Of a stretch of DNA of 64,000 nt, positions 37,498-47,430 are shown one piece after another (position 1 is the first letter of the stretch; the number at the start of each line of letters is the position of its first letter). Position numbers and translations under genes: made by a program. The notes under the pieces are model-generated. The model was not told the origin of the DNA. It ran no database searches and was given only the letters and a program-made list of their open reading frames with translations. The DNA is from Fructobacillus cardui (GTDB lineage: Bacteria; Bacillota; Bacilli; Lactobacillales; Lactobacillaceae), in assembly GCF_023218935.1 (NCBI RefSeq), contig NZ_JAJIAL010000001.1. One strand, written 5' to 3'.

Positions 37498-39901
37498 TTA
37501 TTTCTCCTAAATTAATCTCCTGGTCTGCTGCTGCCTGATTGGTAAAAGTCCAGAAAAGGACTTGCCGTTCCCCTGCCAGGTCCTGTAATAAGGATAGCAC
37601 TTCAGCCTGACGGTTCTCATCAAAATTCACAAAAGCGTCATCGACTAGGATGGGCAGATCTTCTGTTAACTGCAGGCTTGTAATCAAGGCCAAGCGAACG
37701 GCCAAATAGGCCTGGTCCGCCGCCCCGGTCGACAATTCAGCCAAAGTGAAGGACTCGTTGTCTCGGTCAAAGACCTGCACCTGTTTCTCCGTAATTTGCA
37801 TTTTTTGGTAGTGACCCAGTGTCAAGCGGTGAAGGTAAGTTCCCGCCTGGTCTTGGACACTAGTACTCAAATCCTGGTCCTGCCCATTAAAAATGTTTTG
37901 AATCAAGGCCGGCAAGAGCGACTTCTCTAGGTATCGACCAAAGTCCTCAGTCAAGCGTGCCTCCTGGTTGGCCACTTCCTGGGTCAAATCCTGGAACTGG
38001 CTTTCGGAAACCAGGGCGGCCTGGTCAACTTGCAGGGCTTGGACCTGCTTGATGGCCTGTTCCTTAGCAAATTCAAGGCTCTTTTGCTCTGCCACCAAAG
38101 CAGCAACTGCCTTCTCTAGGGCAGGTCGGCTCCGATATTTGACCAATCGTTTTCGACGCTCTGTACCAATCTGCTGGTATAAATCTGCCAGCCGCTGTTC
38201 GTTTTTAGCTTGGTCATTTTGCCTAGCCAAAGCAGCTGACAGCTGGTCAAGCGAAACTAAACCGTTTTGTTGCAGAATTTTTTGCAACTGGGCCTGGACC
38301 TGGTCCCGGTCCTGGTAGAGCTGGTGTTCGAGGTCTGCCGCATGGTCCTTTTCCACCCGCCGCTTTAACCCGGCAGCCGGATTCAAACCATACAACTGAC
38401 TAGCTTGGTCCACTGCGGCTAGGAGGTCTTGATAATTATCCCCCATTGATTCTTGGCCTTGAAGGCGGGCAAAGCGCTTGGAGTCAACTTGGTTCAGGCA
38501 TCGACTGATATCGCCAGCCAAGGTCTGAGCCTGGTAGCCTAGTTCACTGGACCGCTTTTTTGCATCCTGGGCCAAAAGGGCGTCGTACTGGCCGGCTATA
38601 ATTGTTTCCTTATCCCATGGTGCAAAGGGTGCCATCACTGCGGCGACACGGTCATGGTGACGTTTAGCCAAATAACCTGTAACAGCTGTGGTAACGGAAA
38701 CAATGCCTTCAACCGAGAGGCCTAAGTTAAGGGAAAAGGCCCCAACCAATAATGCGCCACTGACCACTGCCCCAACCAGCCAATAGTTTCGTTCCTGTAG
38801 GAGGCGAAAATCAGTGGTATCAAGCGGTTTTGGTTCCCGTCCCCGGAATTGTTGGTTAAACTGAGTGACCTGATGGTCAGCACTTTGGATTTGTACAAGC
38901 AGACCCTTGAGGGCCTGACTTGTTTCGGTTAATTCCTGTAAAACGTCCATCATTTCGGCCTGATTAAGGTTGGCCAACTGACCATCTTTGAGTTTAGCTC
39001 GGCGGTCATTTGCTTCCGCAAGCTGCTGGTTAAACCAGTCAAGTTGCAGGGTCAATTGCTGTAACTTGTCTTGGTCTTCAACACTAATTTTTTGTGAGGG
39101 GTGGTTGACCCGCTGCCCACCATCGGCCCCCGTGGCTGCCAAAACCAGTGTCTCTTGGTAAAGGTCCCAATAGGATAATAGGTCCTGAGCGACTGTTAGC
39201 TCCTCCTTAATTGCTGTCAATTGCTGGTCTTGGTCCGCAACCTTATTTTGCAGAGCTTCCACCTGGTTACCTTTTTCAAGATACTGGTTCAAAGATTGCG
39301 TCTGGTTAAAGCGGCTTTCGTGCTGGTGCTGGTAGGCTTGACTGGCGAGGTTCAGCGGCCGCTTCCCCGTTTTTTGTTTAGCAAAGAGTTGGCTCCCCTC
39401 CTTTTGCTGGTCTGTCGCCCAAACTAGCCACTTCGACGCCCGTGGCTTTGTGTAGGTCAGCAGGTGCTTTTCCAAATCAGGCCCCGTTAACTGGTTGACA
39501 AGCTGCAGGTCTTTGGCATCGAAAGCAAAAATTTGCTCATAGTCCACTCGTTCAAGCGGCCCAAATAATTGGTTTAAAAAGCCCGCGCCATCGGTCAGGG
39601 CCTGACCATCGGCCAAGTTGACCACCGTTAATTCCGACTGGGTTCGGTTCATTCGTTGAATGCGATAGGTACCCTGGCTGATTTCAATATCGAGGTAGCC
39701 ACCGTAGGCTGCACCTGACCGGGGTTCGTATTTTTGACTAGACCGCCCTTTATAACCAAATAAAACGCCTAATATGAAGGCCTTGAGGGTCGATTTTCCA
39801 GCTTCATTTTGTCCGAAGAAAGCCTGGAAGTCGGCCAAATCAGCCAGGGTTAAATTCGACCAACGACCGAAGCCAGAAATATGAATAGTTCTAATCCTCA
39901 T
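37490..39901 (-). CDS. yhaN: YhaN-like SMC/Rad50-type ATPase
   Basis: 803 residues. Walker A AFFGQNEAGKSTLKAFILGV near residue 30, two long coiled-coil arms interrupted by a pair of hydrophobic helices (WLVGAVVSGALLVGAFSLNL, about residues 375-415), signature LAELSTGAADQAYLAVRLAL and Walker B LPILVDDAFVNFD near the end. Works with the YhaO phosphoesterase, like SbcC with SbcD, presumably on DNA ends; membrane association suggested by the hydrophobic pair. Confidence 0.88.
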   Translation of the reverse strand: MRIRTIHISGFGRWSNLTLADLADFQAFFGQNEAGKSTLKAFILGVLFGYKGRSSQKYEPRSGAAYGGYLDIEISQGTYRIQRMNRTQSELTVVNLADGQALTDGAGFLNQLFGPLERVDYEQIFAFDAKDLQLVNQLTGPDLEKHLLTYTKPRASKWLVWATDQQKEGSQLFAKQKTGKRPLNLASQAYQHQHESRFNQTQSLNQYLEKGNQVEALQNKVADQDQQLTAIKEELTVAQDLLSYWDLYQETLVLAATGADGGQRVNHPSQKISVEDQDKLQQLTLQLDWFNQQLAEANDRRAKLKDGQLANLNQAEMMDVLQELTETSQALKGLLVQIQSADHQVTQFNQQFRGREPKPLDTTDFRLLQERNYWLVGAVVSGALLVGAFSLNLGLSVEGIVSVTTAVTGYLAKRHHDRVAAVMAPFAPWDKETIIAGQYDALLAQDAKKRSSELGYQAQTLAGDISRCLNQVDSKRFARLQGQESMGDNYQDLLAAVDQASQLYGLNPAAGLKRRVEKDHAADLEHQLYQDRDQVQAQLQKILQQNGLVSLDQLSAALARQNDQAKNEQRLADLYQQIGTERRKRLVKYRSRPALEKAVAALVAEQKSLEFAKEQAIKQVQALQVDQAALVSESQFQDLTQEVANQEARLTEDFGRYLEKSLLPALIQNIFNGQDQDLSTSVQDQAGTYLHRLTLGHYQKMQITEKQVQVFDRDNESFTLAELSTGAADQAYLAVRLALITSLQLTEDLPILVDDAFVNFDENRQAEVLSLLQDLAGERQVLFWTFTNQAAADQEINLGEING

Positions 39902-41075
39902 CCTGTCCTCCTGCCACTAGGTCCCGATAGATACGGCCGGCTAGGTCGGCCTGACCCTCTTTTGAATAAAAATAATCTCTGATAAACGTCGGTGCCTGGT
40001 CAGAAAGCCATTGACCAACGCTGGCTGGCTGCACCACCTGGTTAATGGCCGCCTGCAAGTCAACATCAGCGGGCAGTGCTGGTCGTTCTTGACTAAGAGC
40101 CTTCGTGGTTATCTGGGCTTTCACTGGCCAGTAATCACTCTGGCTTTTCCGACTTGCCTGTAAACTTTCCTCTAAGGTCCCAAAGCGTGCAGCCGCCTCG
40201 ATATCAGGACCAACCTGCCCCGTTAATTCTAATATCACTAGGGTTGGCTGTTCCCAGTGGTAAGCATTTAACTGGCCCTGCAAAGTTGCCAAATCAGGGC
40301 AGTTTCGCATTTGAATTCGCTGCCACAAAACGGGGGCAACGGGGTAAAATTCCGGCAATAGGCCCTGACCGTCCTGGTCGGAAACCAAGAAAAAGCCCTT
40401 TTCACCATCCTCATTGCGGTTAAGGCCTTGGAGGTTACCAGAATAAGCAACCACAGGGTTTCGGTGCAGAATTTGGCGGACGTGAATGTGGCCAAGGGCC
40501 CAGTAATCGTAGCCCTTTGCCACCATATCCGGTAAGGAAAAGGCCGCATACTTCTCGCCGTCTTGCCCCACTACACCGTGATACATTCCCAAGTGGTAAT
40601 CAACCCCTGCCTGCTTGACTGGAAAATCCGGCAAGGCTGACTGACGGTGCTGACGGTCTGCATAAGAAAAGGCCGAAATGGCCACCTTCAGACCGGATGC
40701 CGTCGTAATCGTCTTCGTTTCGACCGCCGGACCAAAGACCAAAACCCGGTCTGGCCAAGCTGGATGGACTTGCTGCCCCTGCTGGAAATCGTGGTTTCCA
40801 AAAGATATTGCTGACCAAATTCCTGCCTGGTCTAATTGGGTCAAAGCCTTTGTCAAGCGCTCTTGAATAAGTGGTGAATTATCAGAACCATGGTACAGGT
40901 CACCTGGAAATAAGACCAAATCGACCTCCTGATCAACCGCGAATTCAACCAAGCGGTCTAGTGCCGTAAAGGTCGCTAATTGAACATTTCCTTGAAAGTC
41001 CGGGCTCAAATTTTGGTTCAACCCGGTAAAGGGGTTGCCCAGGTGAACATCCCCGGCATGAATAAAACTAAGCAT
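39891..41075 (-). CDS. yhaO: YhaO-like metallophosphoesterase (SbcD/Mre11 family)
   Basis: 394 residues. Motifs: IHAGDVHLGNPF, LVLFPGDLYHGSDN, ISFGNHDFQQG, LGMYHGVVGQ and WALGHIHVRQ, the five metal-binding blocks of the family. First gene of the yhaO-N-M operon; ATG 41075 with AGAAGGAAGACC. A -10 TATAAT (41142-41137) lies about 60 nt upstream. Confidence 0.9.
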   Translation of the reverse strand: MLSFIHAGDVHLGNPFTGLNQNLSPDFQGNVQLATFTALDRLVEFAVDQEVDLVLFPGDLYHGSDNSPLIQERLTKALTQLDQAGIWSAISFGNHDFQQGQQVHPAWPDRVLVFGPAVETKTITTASGLKVAISAFSYADRQHRQSALPDFPVKQAGVDYHLGMYHGVVGQDGEKYAAFSLPDMVAKGYDYWALGHIHVRQILHRNPVVAYSGNLQGLNRNEDGEKGFFLVSDQDGQGLLPEFYPVAPVLWQRIQMRNCPDLATLQGQLNAYHWEQPTLVILELTGQVGPDIEAAARFGTLEESLQASRKSQSDYWPVKAQITTKALSQERPALPADVDLQAAINQVVQPASVGQWLSDQAPTFIRDYFYSKEGQADLAGRIYRDLVAGGQDED

Positions 41076-41422
41076 GGTCTTCCTTCTACTTTCCTTGTAT
41101 CAAATCGCCCAAAGAGAACAGGCGTTCGTATCCTCTATTATACAAAATGCACCCCTCCTTTTGCCACTATCCGCGGGTAATTTCACATTTTTGTCCAAAA
41201 ATAAAAACACTGGCTTCACAGAATTTCACCTGGGTTACAGTCACTTCCTAAAACTTTCATTTTTTATGAGAATCGTTAGCTGAAAACATTAGGAATGAAA
41301 AGCACCCAGTACCTAAGTTATAGTGTCCTGGTGGGGAGTGGGCAGTCAATATTTTTTCATGATAGCAACTTCTGTTGCAAGAATATTATAAGGTTTCCTT
41401 GCCTTTATTTTTCAAACCAACG
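41076..41422. other. Intergenic region upstream of yhaO
   Basis: Holds the yhaO promoter -10 (minus strand TATAAT at 41142-41137). The rest is AT-rich; nothing else recognised. Confidence 0.5.
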
Positions 41423-41454
41423 AAAAAAGCTAGAATTGCTTTTACAATTCTAGC
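41423..41454 (-). terminator. Terminator of the adhesin remnant
   Basis: GCTAGAATTG-TAAAAG-CAATTCTAGC (10 bp) then TTTTTT on the minus strand. Confidence 0.82.
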
Positions 41455-41476
41455 CTTCTACTTTGTCTAACAACCA

Positions 41477-42015
41477 TTACTTATTCTTTTTACGGTTGGA
41501 GAAAATGCCAAGTCCCACAAAACTAATAACTAAAACAGACACCAAAGACTTAAATTAGTCTTGTTTCGTTCGGACCTCAATCCAGTATTTGGCAAACCGT
41601 GGTTGCTCTCGGCCTGCGACTTAAGAACTTGATCAATTTGATTTGCAGTAACCGGACTTCCATCATATATTTTAGTTGTAGTGGTCGTGACAGTTGGTGG
41701 ATTCTTCGTGTACTTAACAATGTAAGTCAAGTCACTTGATTCTAGCGTTACCTTTTGTGCCGCAATGCTGGTTTGGTTAGCGGTGTAACCCTGCAACGTT
41801 GGACTCGTTACTGCTGCAAAGCTCTGATCTGCTGTCCAGTCACCATAGGTCTTTTCACCCGTTACTGCATCCGTTGACACGCTACGAGTAAAGGTAATTG
41901 GCGTTGCTACATAGTCATCAGCTGCCTTAGTGCCATCAGCGTATTGGTAATAAACGATCTCGTTCACTGTCTTCGTATCCGTTGTGACCGTTTAATGTTC
42001 TAATTTATGTCCCAT
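41477..42015 (-). pseudogene. Mucin-binding LPXTG adhesin, internally deleted and frameshifted
   Basis: Remnant of a cell-wall adhesin. An ATG (42015) with AGAGGAAT opens MGHKLEH and stops at once; directly after the stop the frame continues VTTDTKTVNEIVYYQYADGT, a MucBP/Mub repeat with VTGEKTYGDWTADQSFAAVT and GYTANQTSIAAQKVTL, so a large internal deletion probably joined the start to the last repeat. The sorting signal is split: LPNTG is in one frame and the membrane helix plus basic tail (KSLVSVLVISFVGLGIFSNR) in the -1 frame. The 145-codon frame at 41530-41967 is the surviving middle part. Confidence 0.82.
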
Positions 42016-42503
42016 AAAAAATTCCTCTTTTATTCTATTCTTTATGTTACAAAAAAATTATAGTCAGAGGTTTTTGTATTTGCAATATATAAAATACAAA
42101 AATGTCTTTTTCCCCCTATTTATTTTATTTTTTTATATTTATACCGCTGTATATCGAAGTTATTTTTTATAAAATTTAAATAAATAAATTTATTTTAATT
42201 GTAATATAACAAAAAATGAATATTATCCATCTTAATCCCGACTCGTTTTTTTAATATTGTATAGATAGATATTTTGAAAATGCCTTTTCTTCATCGCTTC
42301 ATTCAAGCAAATCCAACGTGAAAGGATTGATTTACTACTCAAAAAACGAAAATCAGATTTTAGCGTAAATTTCCGATCACTGGATTGTCGCTTCCAATCG
42401 TTTTTTGTTAAGGTCATTGGGGACATTATTGGGTTTTAATCGGCCATAACAATCCATCGACAGTTTTTGCATCAAATAGGCTAGTTTAATTTGTTGTCAT
42501 ATT
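42016..42503. other. AT-rich gene-free region with decayed coding remnants
   Basis: 42050-42230 is extremely AT-rich. 42232-42480 has short frames in several phases that look like broken coding sequence, but no family could be named. Confidence 0.45.
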
Positions 42504-43178
42504 TTATTTTTTATCAAAATGGCTTCGAATATTGCTCAGCGTTAACAATTCCGTGTTTTCAAAAACGATTCCGGCTTCATTTAAAATATTTTTATCTCCA
42601 ATACCTATTGAGAAAATATTAGCAGCATTAATAGACTGGATACCCATTACGGCATCTTCAATGCCCAGACATTTTTCTGGTGCCAGTCTTAATAATTTTG
42701 CTGCTGTAGCAAAAATTTCTGGATCTGGTTTTCCTTTAGACAATTTTGTTGGGTCAACAATTTCAGAAAAATAATGGCTTAGTCCGATTTTTTCTAATAC
42801 CCTTGCAGAATTTTTGGACGACGACGCCAAAGCGAGACCATAATGATTTTGTTTTAAACTTTCTAAAAAAGATTCAATTCCGGGTAAAATATCATTTTTA
42901 GTCAAATTTTCAACCCGCCTTAAATAATCTTTATTCTTGTCATGTGCTAATTCTTGCTTTTGCTGGTCGTTATAATGACTTTCAAGAGAACTCGCTTGTA
43001 AAATTAATTCGAGGGACCCCATCCGACTAACCCCCTTTAATTTATTTGAAAGGCTCTCAGTCCATTCTGTTCCTACTTTATCTGCCACCTGGTGCCAAGC
43101 ATCACTATGCAGTCTCGATGTGTTAGAAATCACACCATCTAGGTCAAAAATAACTCCTTTAATATTCTCAAACTCCAC
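42504..43178 (-). CDS. pgmB: Beta-phosphoglucomutase
   Basis: 224 residues, HAD superfamily. FDLDGVISNTSRLHSDAWHQ (nucleophile D and acid/base D), KGVSRMGSLELILQ (cap substrate loop), LALASSSKN, SKGKPDPEIF and CLGIEDAVMGIQSI. Converts beta-glucose 1-phosphate to glucose 6-phosphate, the product released by the GH65 phosphorylase encoded next to it. Confidence 0.92.
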   Translation of the reverse strand: MEFENIKGVIFDLDGVISNTSRLHSDAWHQVADKVGTEWTESLSNKLKGVSRMGSLELILQASSLESHYNDQQKQELAHDKNKDYLRRVENLTKNDILPGIESFLESLKQNHYGLALASSSKNSARVLEKIGLSHYFSEIVDPTKLSKGKPDPEIFATAAKLLRLAPEKCLGIEDAVMGIQSINAANIFSIGIGDKNILNEAGIVFENTELLTLSNIRSHFDKK

Positions 43179-43189
43179 TTTTAATCTCC

Positions 43190-45385
43190 TTAATTATTAA
43201 TTTTGATTATTTTTGTTAACGTTTGCTGGCTTTGATTAATAACGATTTCCATTGGGTCACCGCTTAACAATACAATTTGTGTTTGACTCTTATCAATGAC
43301 AATATCTAGTAGCCTTTTTTTAAACGCTAACCTAATTTGAAAAGAATCCCATTCTGCTGGTAAGTGTGGAATTATTTTAAGTAAACCCTGGGAACTTACT
43401 TGCATGCCTGCAAACCCTTGAACGACATCAAGCCAACTGCCACCCAAATTTGCTAAATGTAAGCCATCTTCTGTATTTCCTTGAAGGTCAGTTAAATCCA
43501 GCCGAACAGTGTCAGTAAAATAACGGTATGCATGATTAACTTTACCCATCCTTGCAGCTACAGCACTAAATATGGACCGGGACAAAGAGGAATCATGTGT
43601 CGTGATTGTTTCATAATAATCAAATTCTCTCCTCAGCTGTGAGTCAGTGATTGTTTCAGGAAATAAGAAGTCAGCAAGAATGGTATCTGCTTGCTTATTC
43701 ACCTGGTACCGGTAAATATTAAGTGGATGGTAGTGAAGGAGTAAAGGATATTTAGTTTTTGGAGTTTTGTTAAAGGGCCAAACCGGCTTACTAAAGAAGC
43801 TATCATCCTGTGCGTTAATCTGGTATTGAGCGTTCATTGGGAAATAGATGTTATCAGCAATATGATGGAATTCACGCAGCTCACTTTCAGAGGAATTTAA
43901 TCGGTCGAACACTTTTTGATTTGACTTGGCTAGTCTTAGACCAACCGTGTAAGCTAATTTCAAATTATTTTCAGCCATTCGATTAGTAAAGTAGTTATTA
44001 TCGACCATTGCCGTGTATTCATCTGGACCAGTAACTGTTAAAAATTCAAATTGCTTTTTTCCACCCTTTTCAGTCCAAGAACCGAACTCTCTCCAAAAAC
44101 GCGCGGTTTCTAATAAGATTTCGAAACCATATTTTTCCATAAAATCATCATCATCCGTGGCTTCATAGTATTTTCCAATCGCGTAAGCTATATCTCCATT
44201 AATATGGTATGCTGCCGTACTTGCTGGATAATATGCTGATGTTTCTTCACCGTTAATTGACCGCCAAGCAAACAACGCACCATGTTTGATGCCTAATTCC
44301 TTCGCACGTTTTCTTGCAAAAGTTAAAGTATGATAGCGATAAATCAAGAGATTCCTAGCAAATTCTGGATTTGTATAAATAAAGTAAGGCAGCATATACA
44401 TTTCAGTATCCCAAAAAGTATGTCCTTCATAGCCAGAACCTGTTAATCCTTTTGCTGCAATATTAGTTTTGCCATCTCTTCCTGTCGCTTGATTTAATTG
44501 AAAAATATTAAAGTGGAGAGCTAAGTTTATTTCATCATTGCCTGAAACAGTTACCTCGCTTTGGTTCCAAACGTCTTCCCAGAACTTATGGCTATGCTCT
44601 TTTATTTTTTCAAAACTATTTTGTTCTATCGAAACACCCCTATTTTTAACCCCTTCACTAACCTTATAGATGTAAGTAATGTCAAAGCCATTTTTTAAAG
44701 CGCGTTTAGTTAACATTTTTTCAGAAGTTGAATAACCTTCAATTGTGACTGATTGCTGAGATTCTTTAGTTTCAATTTTGATAGTCTCTCGAAAGTCATC
44801 ACTACTAATGATATGCTTAGAAATACTGTTTACTAACCGTGTTTTTCTTGGATCTTCAACCTCGCCTACATCATCATCATTATTTTTCCTTTCTATTTTG
44901 TAATGTTTATCAACTACTAATTTTCCTTGATAAGATATAGGCTTAAAAGAAAATTTGATTCCATAAAACGCTAATTTTTTTTGATCAATAGCTGAAGCAA
45001 CCGTCATTTCAATTTTTTCACCACCTTGGTTACTGACTTCATAGACCTCCGTTAATTGTCCATTACTTAAATCGAGTGAAATATTTTTTAATTCGGAAAA
45101 ATTAAAACTATGATTATTTTCGTCTAGTAGCCTTATTTTTCTAAGGCTTGGCAAAGAAACAATGGTTTGGTTATTTTTAGGATAAAACGCTGCTGGTTCA
45201 CCATATGTGATTGGACTATACTCAAAGAATCCGTTGACGAGGGTTCCGACGTCATTTGCTCCAGTAATTGGGTCACTAGCCTGTATGCCCATATACCCGT
45301 TTGACAAAGAAAATATGGCAGCAATATTGCCCTTTTTATTGGAATTAATGTCCTTTAAGCTTAAAATCAACTTTCTATTATGCAT
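43190..45385 (-). CDS. GH65 disaccharide phosphorylase (maltose phosphorylase type)
   Basis: 731 residues from ATG 45385 (TTGAGGAG upstream). Phosphate-dependent cleavage of an alpha-glucoside to beta-glucose 1-phosphate plus glucose. Long beta-sandwich N-domain, then (alpha/alpha)6 barrel with GHTFWDTEMYMLPYFIYTNP, the catalytic acid in TVTGPDEYTAMVDNN and HDSSLSRSIFSAVAA, and a small C-terminal domain. Maltose is the likeliest substrate by family habit; trehalose, kojibiose or nigerose cannot be excluded from sequence reading alone. Confidence 0.88.
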   Translation of the reverse strand: MHNRKLILSLKDINSNKKGNIAAIFSLSNGYMGIQASDPITGANDVGTLVNGFFEYSPITYGEPAAFYPKNNQTIVSLPSLRKIRLLDENNHSFNFSELKNISLDLSNGQLTEVYEVSNQGGEKIEMTVASAIDQKKLAFYGIKFSFKPISYQGKLVVDKHYKIERKNNDDDVGEVEDPRKTRLVNSISKHIISSDDFRETIKIETKESQQSVTIEGYSTSEKMLTKRALKNGFDITYIYKVSEGVKNRGVSIEQNSFEKIKEHSHKFWEDVWNQSEVTVSGNDEINLALHFNIFQLNQATGRDGKTNIAAKGLTGSGYEGHTFWDTEMYMLPYFIYTNPEFARNLLIYRYHTLTFARKRAKELGIKHGALFAWRSINGEETSAYYPASTAAYHINGDIAYAIGKYYEATDDDDFMEKYGFEILLETARFWREFGSWTEKGGKKQFEFLTVTGPDEYTAMVDNNYFTNRMAENNLKLAYTVGLRLAKSNQKVFDRLNSSESELREFHHIADNIYFPMNAQYQINAQDDSFFSKPVWPFNKTPKTKYPLLLHYHPLNIYRYQVNKQADTILADFLFPETITDSQLRREFDYYETITTHDSSLSRSIFSAVAARMGKVNHAYRYFTDTVRLDLTDLQGNTEDGLHLANLGGSWLDVVQGFAGMQVSSQGLLKIIPHLPAEWDSFQIRLAFKKRLLDIVIDKSQTQIVLLSGDPMEIVINQSQQTLTKIIKINN

Positions 45386-45403
45386 AATTACTCTGCTCCT
45401 CAA

Positions 45404-46735
45404 TTAATTCTCTACTTTTTTGACAAATTTCATCATTACTGCAGCCATTAAAGCAGAAATTCCAGCAATCAACATCATGGCGCTCATTGACTTGTGCACC
45501 ATTGGGAAAATAGCAAAACTCGCAACAGAAGCAACAATTTGAGGAATACAAATTTGCCAATTAAACAAACCTAAGTACGCCCCTTCATTTGCTCCCTTAA
45601 TCGCACTAGTAATCATTGCAAAAACCTCTGTTCCAATAGTTATATACATAATTCCAAACAAAGAAAAAGGGACTATTGTTAATATTTTACTAGAGATAAA
45701 AAACATCATAATCAATCCAATCCCACCTAAAATCAGAGCAAAAAATAGCACTATCCTTCGTCTAGAAGGCTTCAAATGTGCCAAAACCAAAGTACCCCAA
45801 AGCACCCCGGTCAGTGACTGTACAAAAGTTAAAATACCATTCCAATTGCCAGCTGATTGAAAGCCAGCACTAGCTGGATCCATAGTGTGCCATACGTTTT
45901 CTGCTAATGCACCCGTACTATAAGTCCAAACAAATTGAACGGAAATGAAACTAAACAGCATCACCGTAAAAAGTTCCCAAAAAATTGATGGGGCATTTTT
46001 TAACAGTGAAGTGAAACTGGGAGATTTTTCAATATCATTTTTTTTCAATCCATGATACTGCTGGTAGTCTTGGGGGTTGTATTCTTTCACATTCATGATT
46101 GTATACAATGTTGTTACACAGATAATGATTGCACCTAGGTAAAAAGAGATTTTAACGCTGACCGGGACTTCTCCTCTAGGTGCTATATTAGAAAAACCAA
46201 TTATAGTGATTAGGGATGGTAAAATTGCGGCTAGCATCCCCCCTGCATTCGAATAAATATTTTGCAACGACCAAACCCGATCCACTTGGCTTTCATTAAC
46301 CATATCGCCAATTAACATTTTAAATGGTTGCTGGCACATATTCGAAGAGACATCGAGCATCATGATAATGACTGCCCCAAATATTAATGCAGTTAAAGAC
46401 CCATAACCAAAACCTAACGAACCGGAATTTGGTAAGAGGATTAAAACCAATGCTGAAATAATGGCCCCAAATATTAAATAAGGCAACCTTCTGCCAAATC
46501 TGTTCCAAGTATTGTCCGACATTCTTCCAACAATTGGTTGGACAATCATTCCTGCCAGTGGCGGTAAAATAAAGAACCAACCTAACTTAGTGGGATCCGT
46601 CCCAATCGTTTGAAAAATTCTACTCATTTGTGATGTCTGTAAAAAAAAGGCCATATTCAACCCAAAGTATCCAAATGTAAGATTAAAGATTTGCCTTTTG
46701 CCTAAAAGAGGGATTTCGTACTTAGTTTTTTCCAT
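45404..46735 (-). CDS. GPH-type sugar transporter (MFS)
   Basis: 443 residues, 12 membrane helices. Starts MEKTKYEIPLLGKRQIFNLT; motif FILPPLAGMIVQPIVGRMSD then WNRFGRRLPYLIFGA is that of glycoside-pentoside-hexuronide and sucrose/maltose carriers. First gene of the operon, ATG 46735 with AGAAGGAG; imports the disaccharide split by GH65. Confidence 0.88.
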   Translation of the reverse strand: MEKTKYEIPLLGKRQIFNLTFGYFGLNMAFFLQTSQMSRIFQTIGTDPTKLGWFFILPPLAGMIVQPIVGRMSDNTWNRFGRRLPYLIFGAIISALVLILLPNSGSLGFGYGSLTALIFGAVIIMMLDVSSNMCQQPFKMLIGDMVNESQVDRVWSLQNIYSNAGGMLAAILPSLITIIGFSNIAPRGEVPVSVKISFYLGAIIICVTTLYTIMNVKEYNPQDYQQYHGLKKNDIEKSPSFTSLLKNAPSIFWELFTVMLFSFISVQFVWTYSTGALAENVWHTMDPASAGFQSAGNWNGILTFVQSLTGVLWGTLVLAHLKPSRRRIVLFFALILGGIGLIMMFFISSKILTIVPFSLFGIMYITIGTEVFAMITSAIKGANEGAYLGLFNWQICIPQIVASVASFAIFPMVHKSMSAMMLIAGISALMAAVMMKFVKKVEN

Positions 46736-46764
46736 AATAACTCCTTCTTAAATTTTGTAGCTTC

Positions 46765-46794
46765 ATTATACCACCTTTTTTGGAAGCGCTTCCA
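46765..46794 (-). promoter_or_regulatory. Promoter and palindromic operator of the disaccharide operon
   Basis: Minus strand -10 TATAAT (46770-46765). The perfect palindrome TGGAAGCGCTTCCA (46781-46794) covers the -35 position. It fits a LacI/GalR-family operator and nearly fits a catabolite (cre) site; either would repress. Confidence 0.72.
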
Positions 46795-47393
46795 TTTTTA
46801 ATAAAATAAAAAAAAACATACTAAATTAAAATAATAAAATTCAAAACAAAAATCAAAAGAATTTCTTATATTAGCCCTTGCTGACCACCAAAGGTAAAAT
46901 ACTGTGCACCACTTTTTTTAATTGGCTGATGATTATGGTGTAATCGATTCCTTAATTCCATTGGTGGCTTTGATTAAAAACCAGGCAGTACCCAGCCAAT
47001 TGCCACCGGTGACAGGGACCTGCTTTTCCCAATGACAATGGGGTTTGAATTTTAGCATGTTATTCCACCCCAACTCAATTCGGACATCAAAAAACCGGTG
47101 TGATTTAAAATCACACCGGAAAAAGCCACAATGAGGTTCACAAAGGAGGGACCAGCTAGGAACCAACAAAAAATATGTTAAAAAGTCTTCTTTTCTTTTC
47201 TCTCCCCAAACAAGCATTGCCGTTGCTAACAAATTGTCACTGCTCGGTTCACGGACTAAGGACTGTGCCGCCACCTTCGGTCGGGAATAGCATCCTAGCT
47301 GTAGATTCTATTATTTTTTCTTTACAGGACAGCCTCTTTTTGAAACACAACCCTAAAATGAGAAAGGCCAAGAACTGATTTATTAAAAAACAA
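46795..47393. other. Gene-free region between the sugar operon and glnA
   Basis: No credible gene. Contains a strong minus-strand terminator (47089-47119) that cannot belong to glnA, which has its own, so something between 47120 and 47390 may be transcribed on the minus strand. The 113-codon frame at 46933-47274 runs straight through that hairpin and is not accepted. Confidence 0.5.
47089..47119 (-). terminator. Orphan terminator between pseudo-region and sugar operon
   Basis: CCGGTGTGAT-TTTAA-ATCACACCGG (10 bp, GC-rich ends) followed by TTTTTT on the minus strand. Confidence 0.8.
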
Positions 47394-47419
47394 TCAAAAA
47401 AACCGGCTAATGCCGGTTT
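47394..47419 (-). terminator. glnA terminator
   Basis: AACCGGC-ATTA-GCCGGTT followed by TTTTTT on the minus strand, 12 nt after the glnA stop. Confidence 0.85.
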
Positions 47420-47430
47420 AAAAGTATTGC

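Noticed and set aside
42232..42426. 64-codon frame as possible transposase fragment
   Set aside because: No transposase motif could be named, and neighbouring short frames in other phases suggest decayed sequence; left as unassigned debris.
46933..47274. 113-codon frame on the minus strand
   Set aside because: It passes through a strong terminator hairpin, has no ribosome site and no recognisable family.
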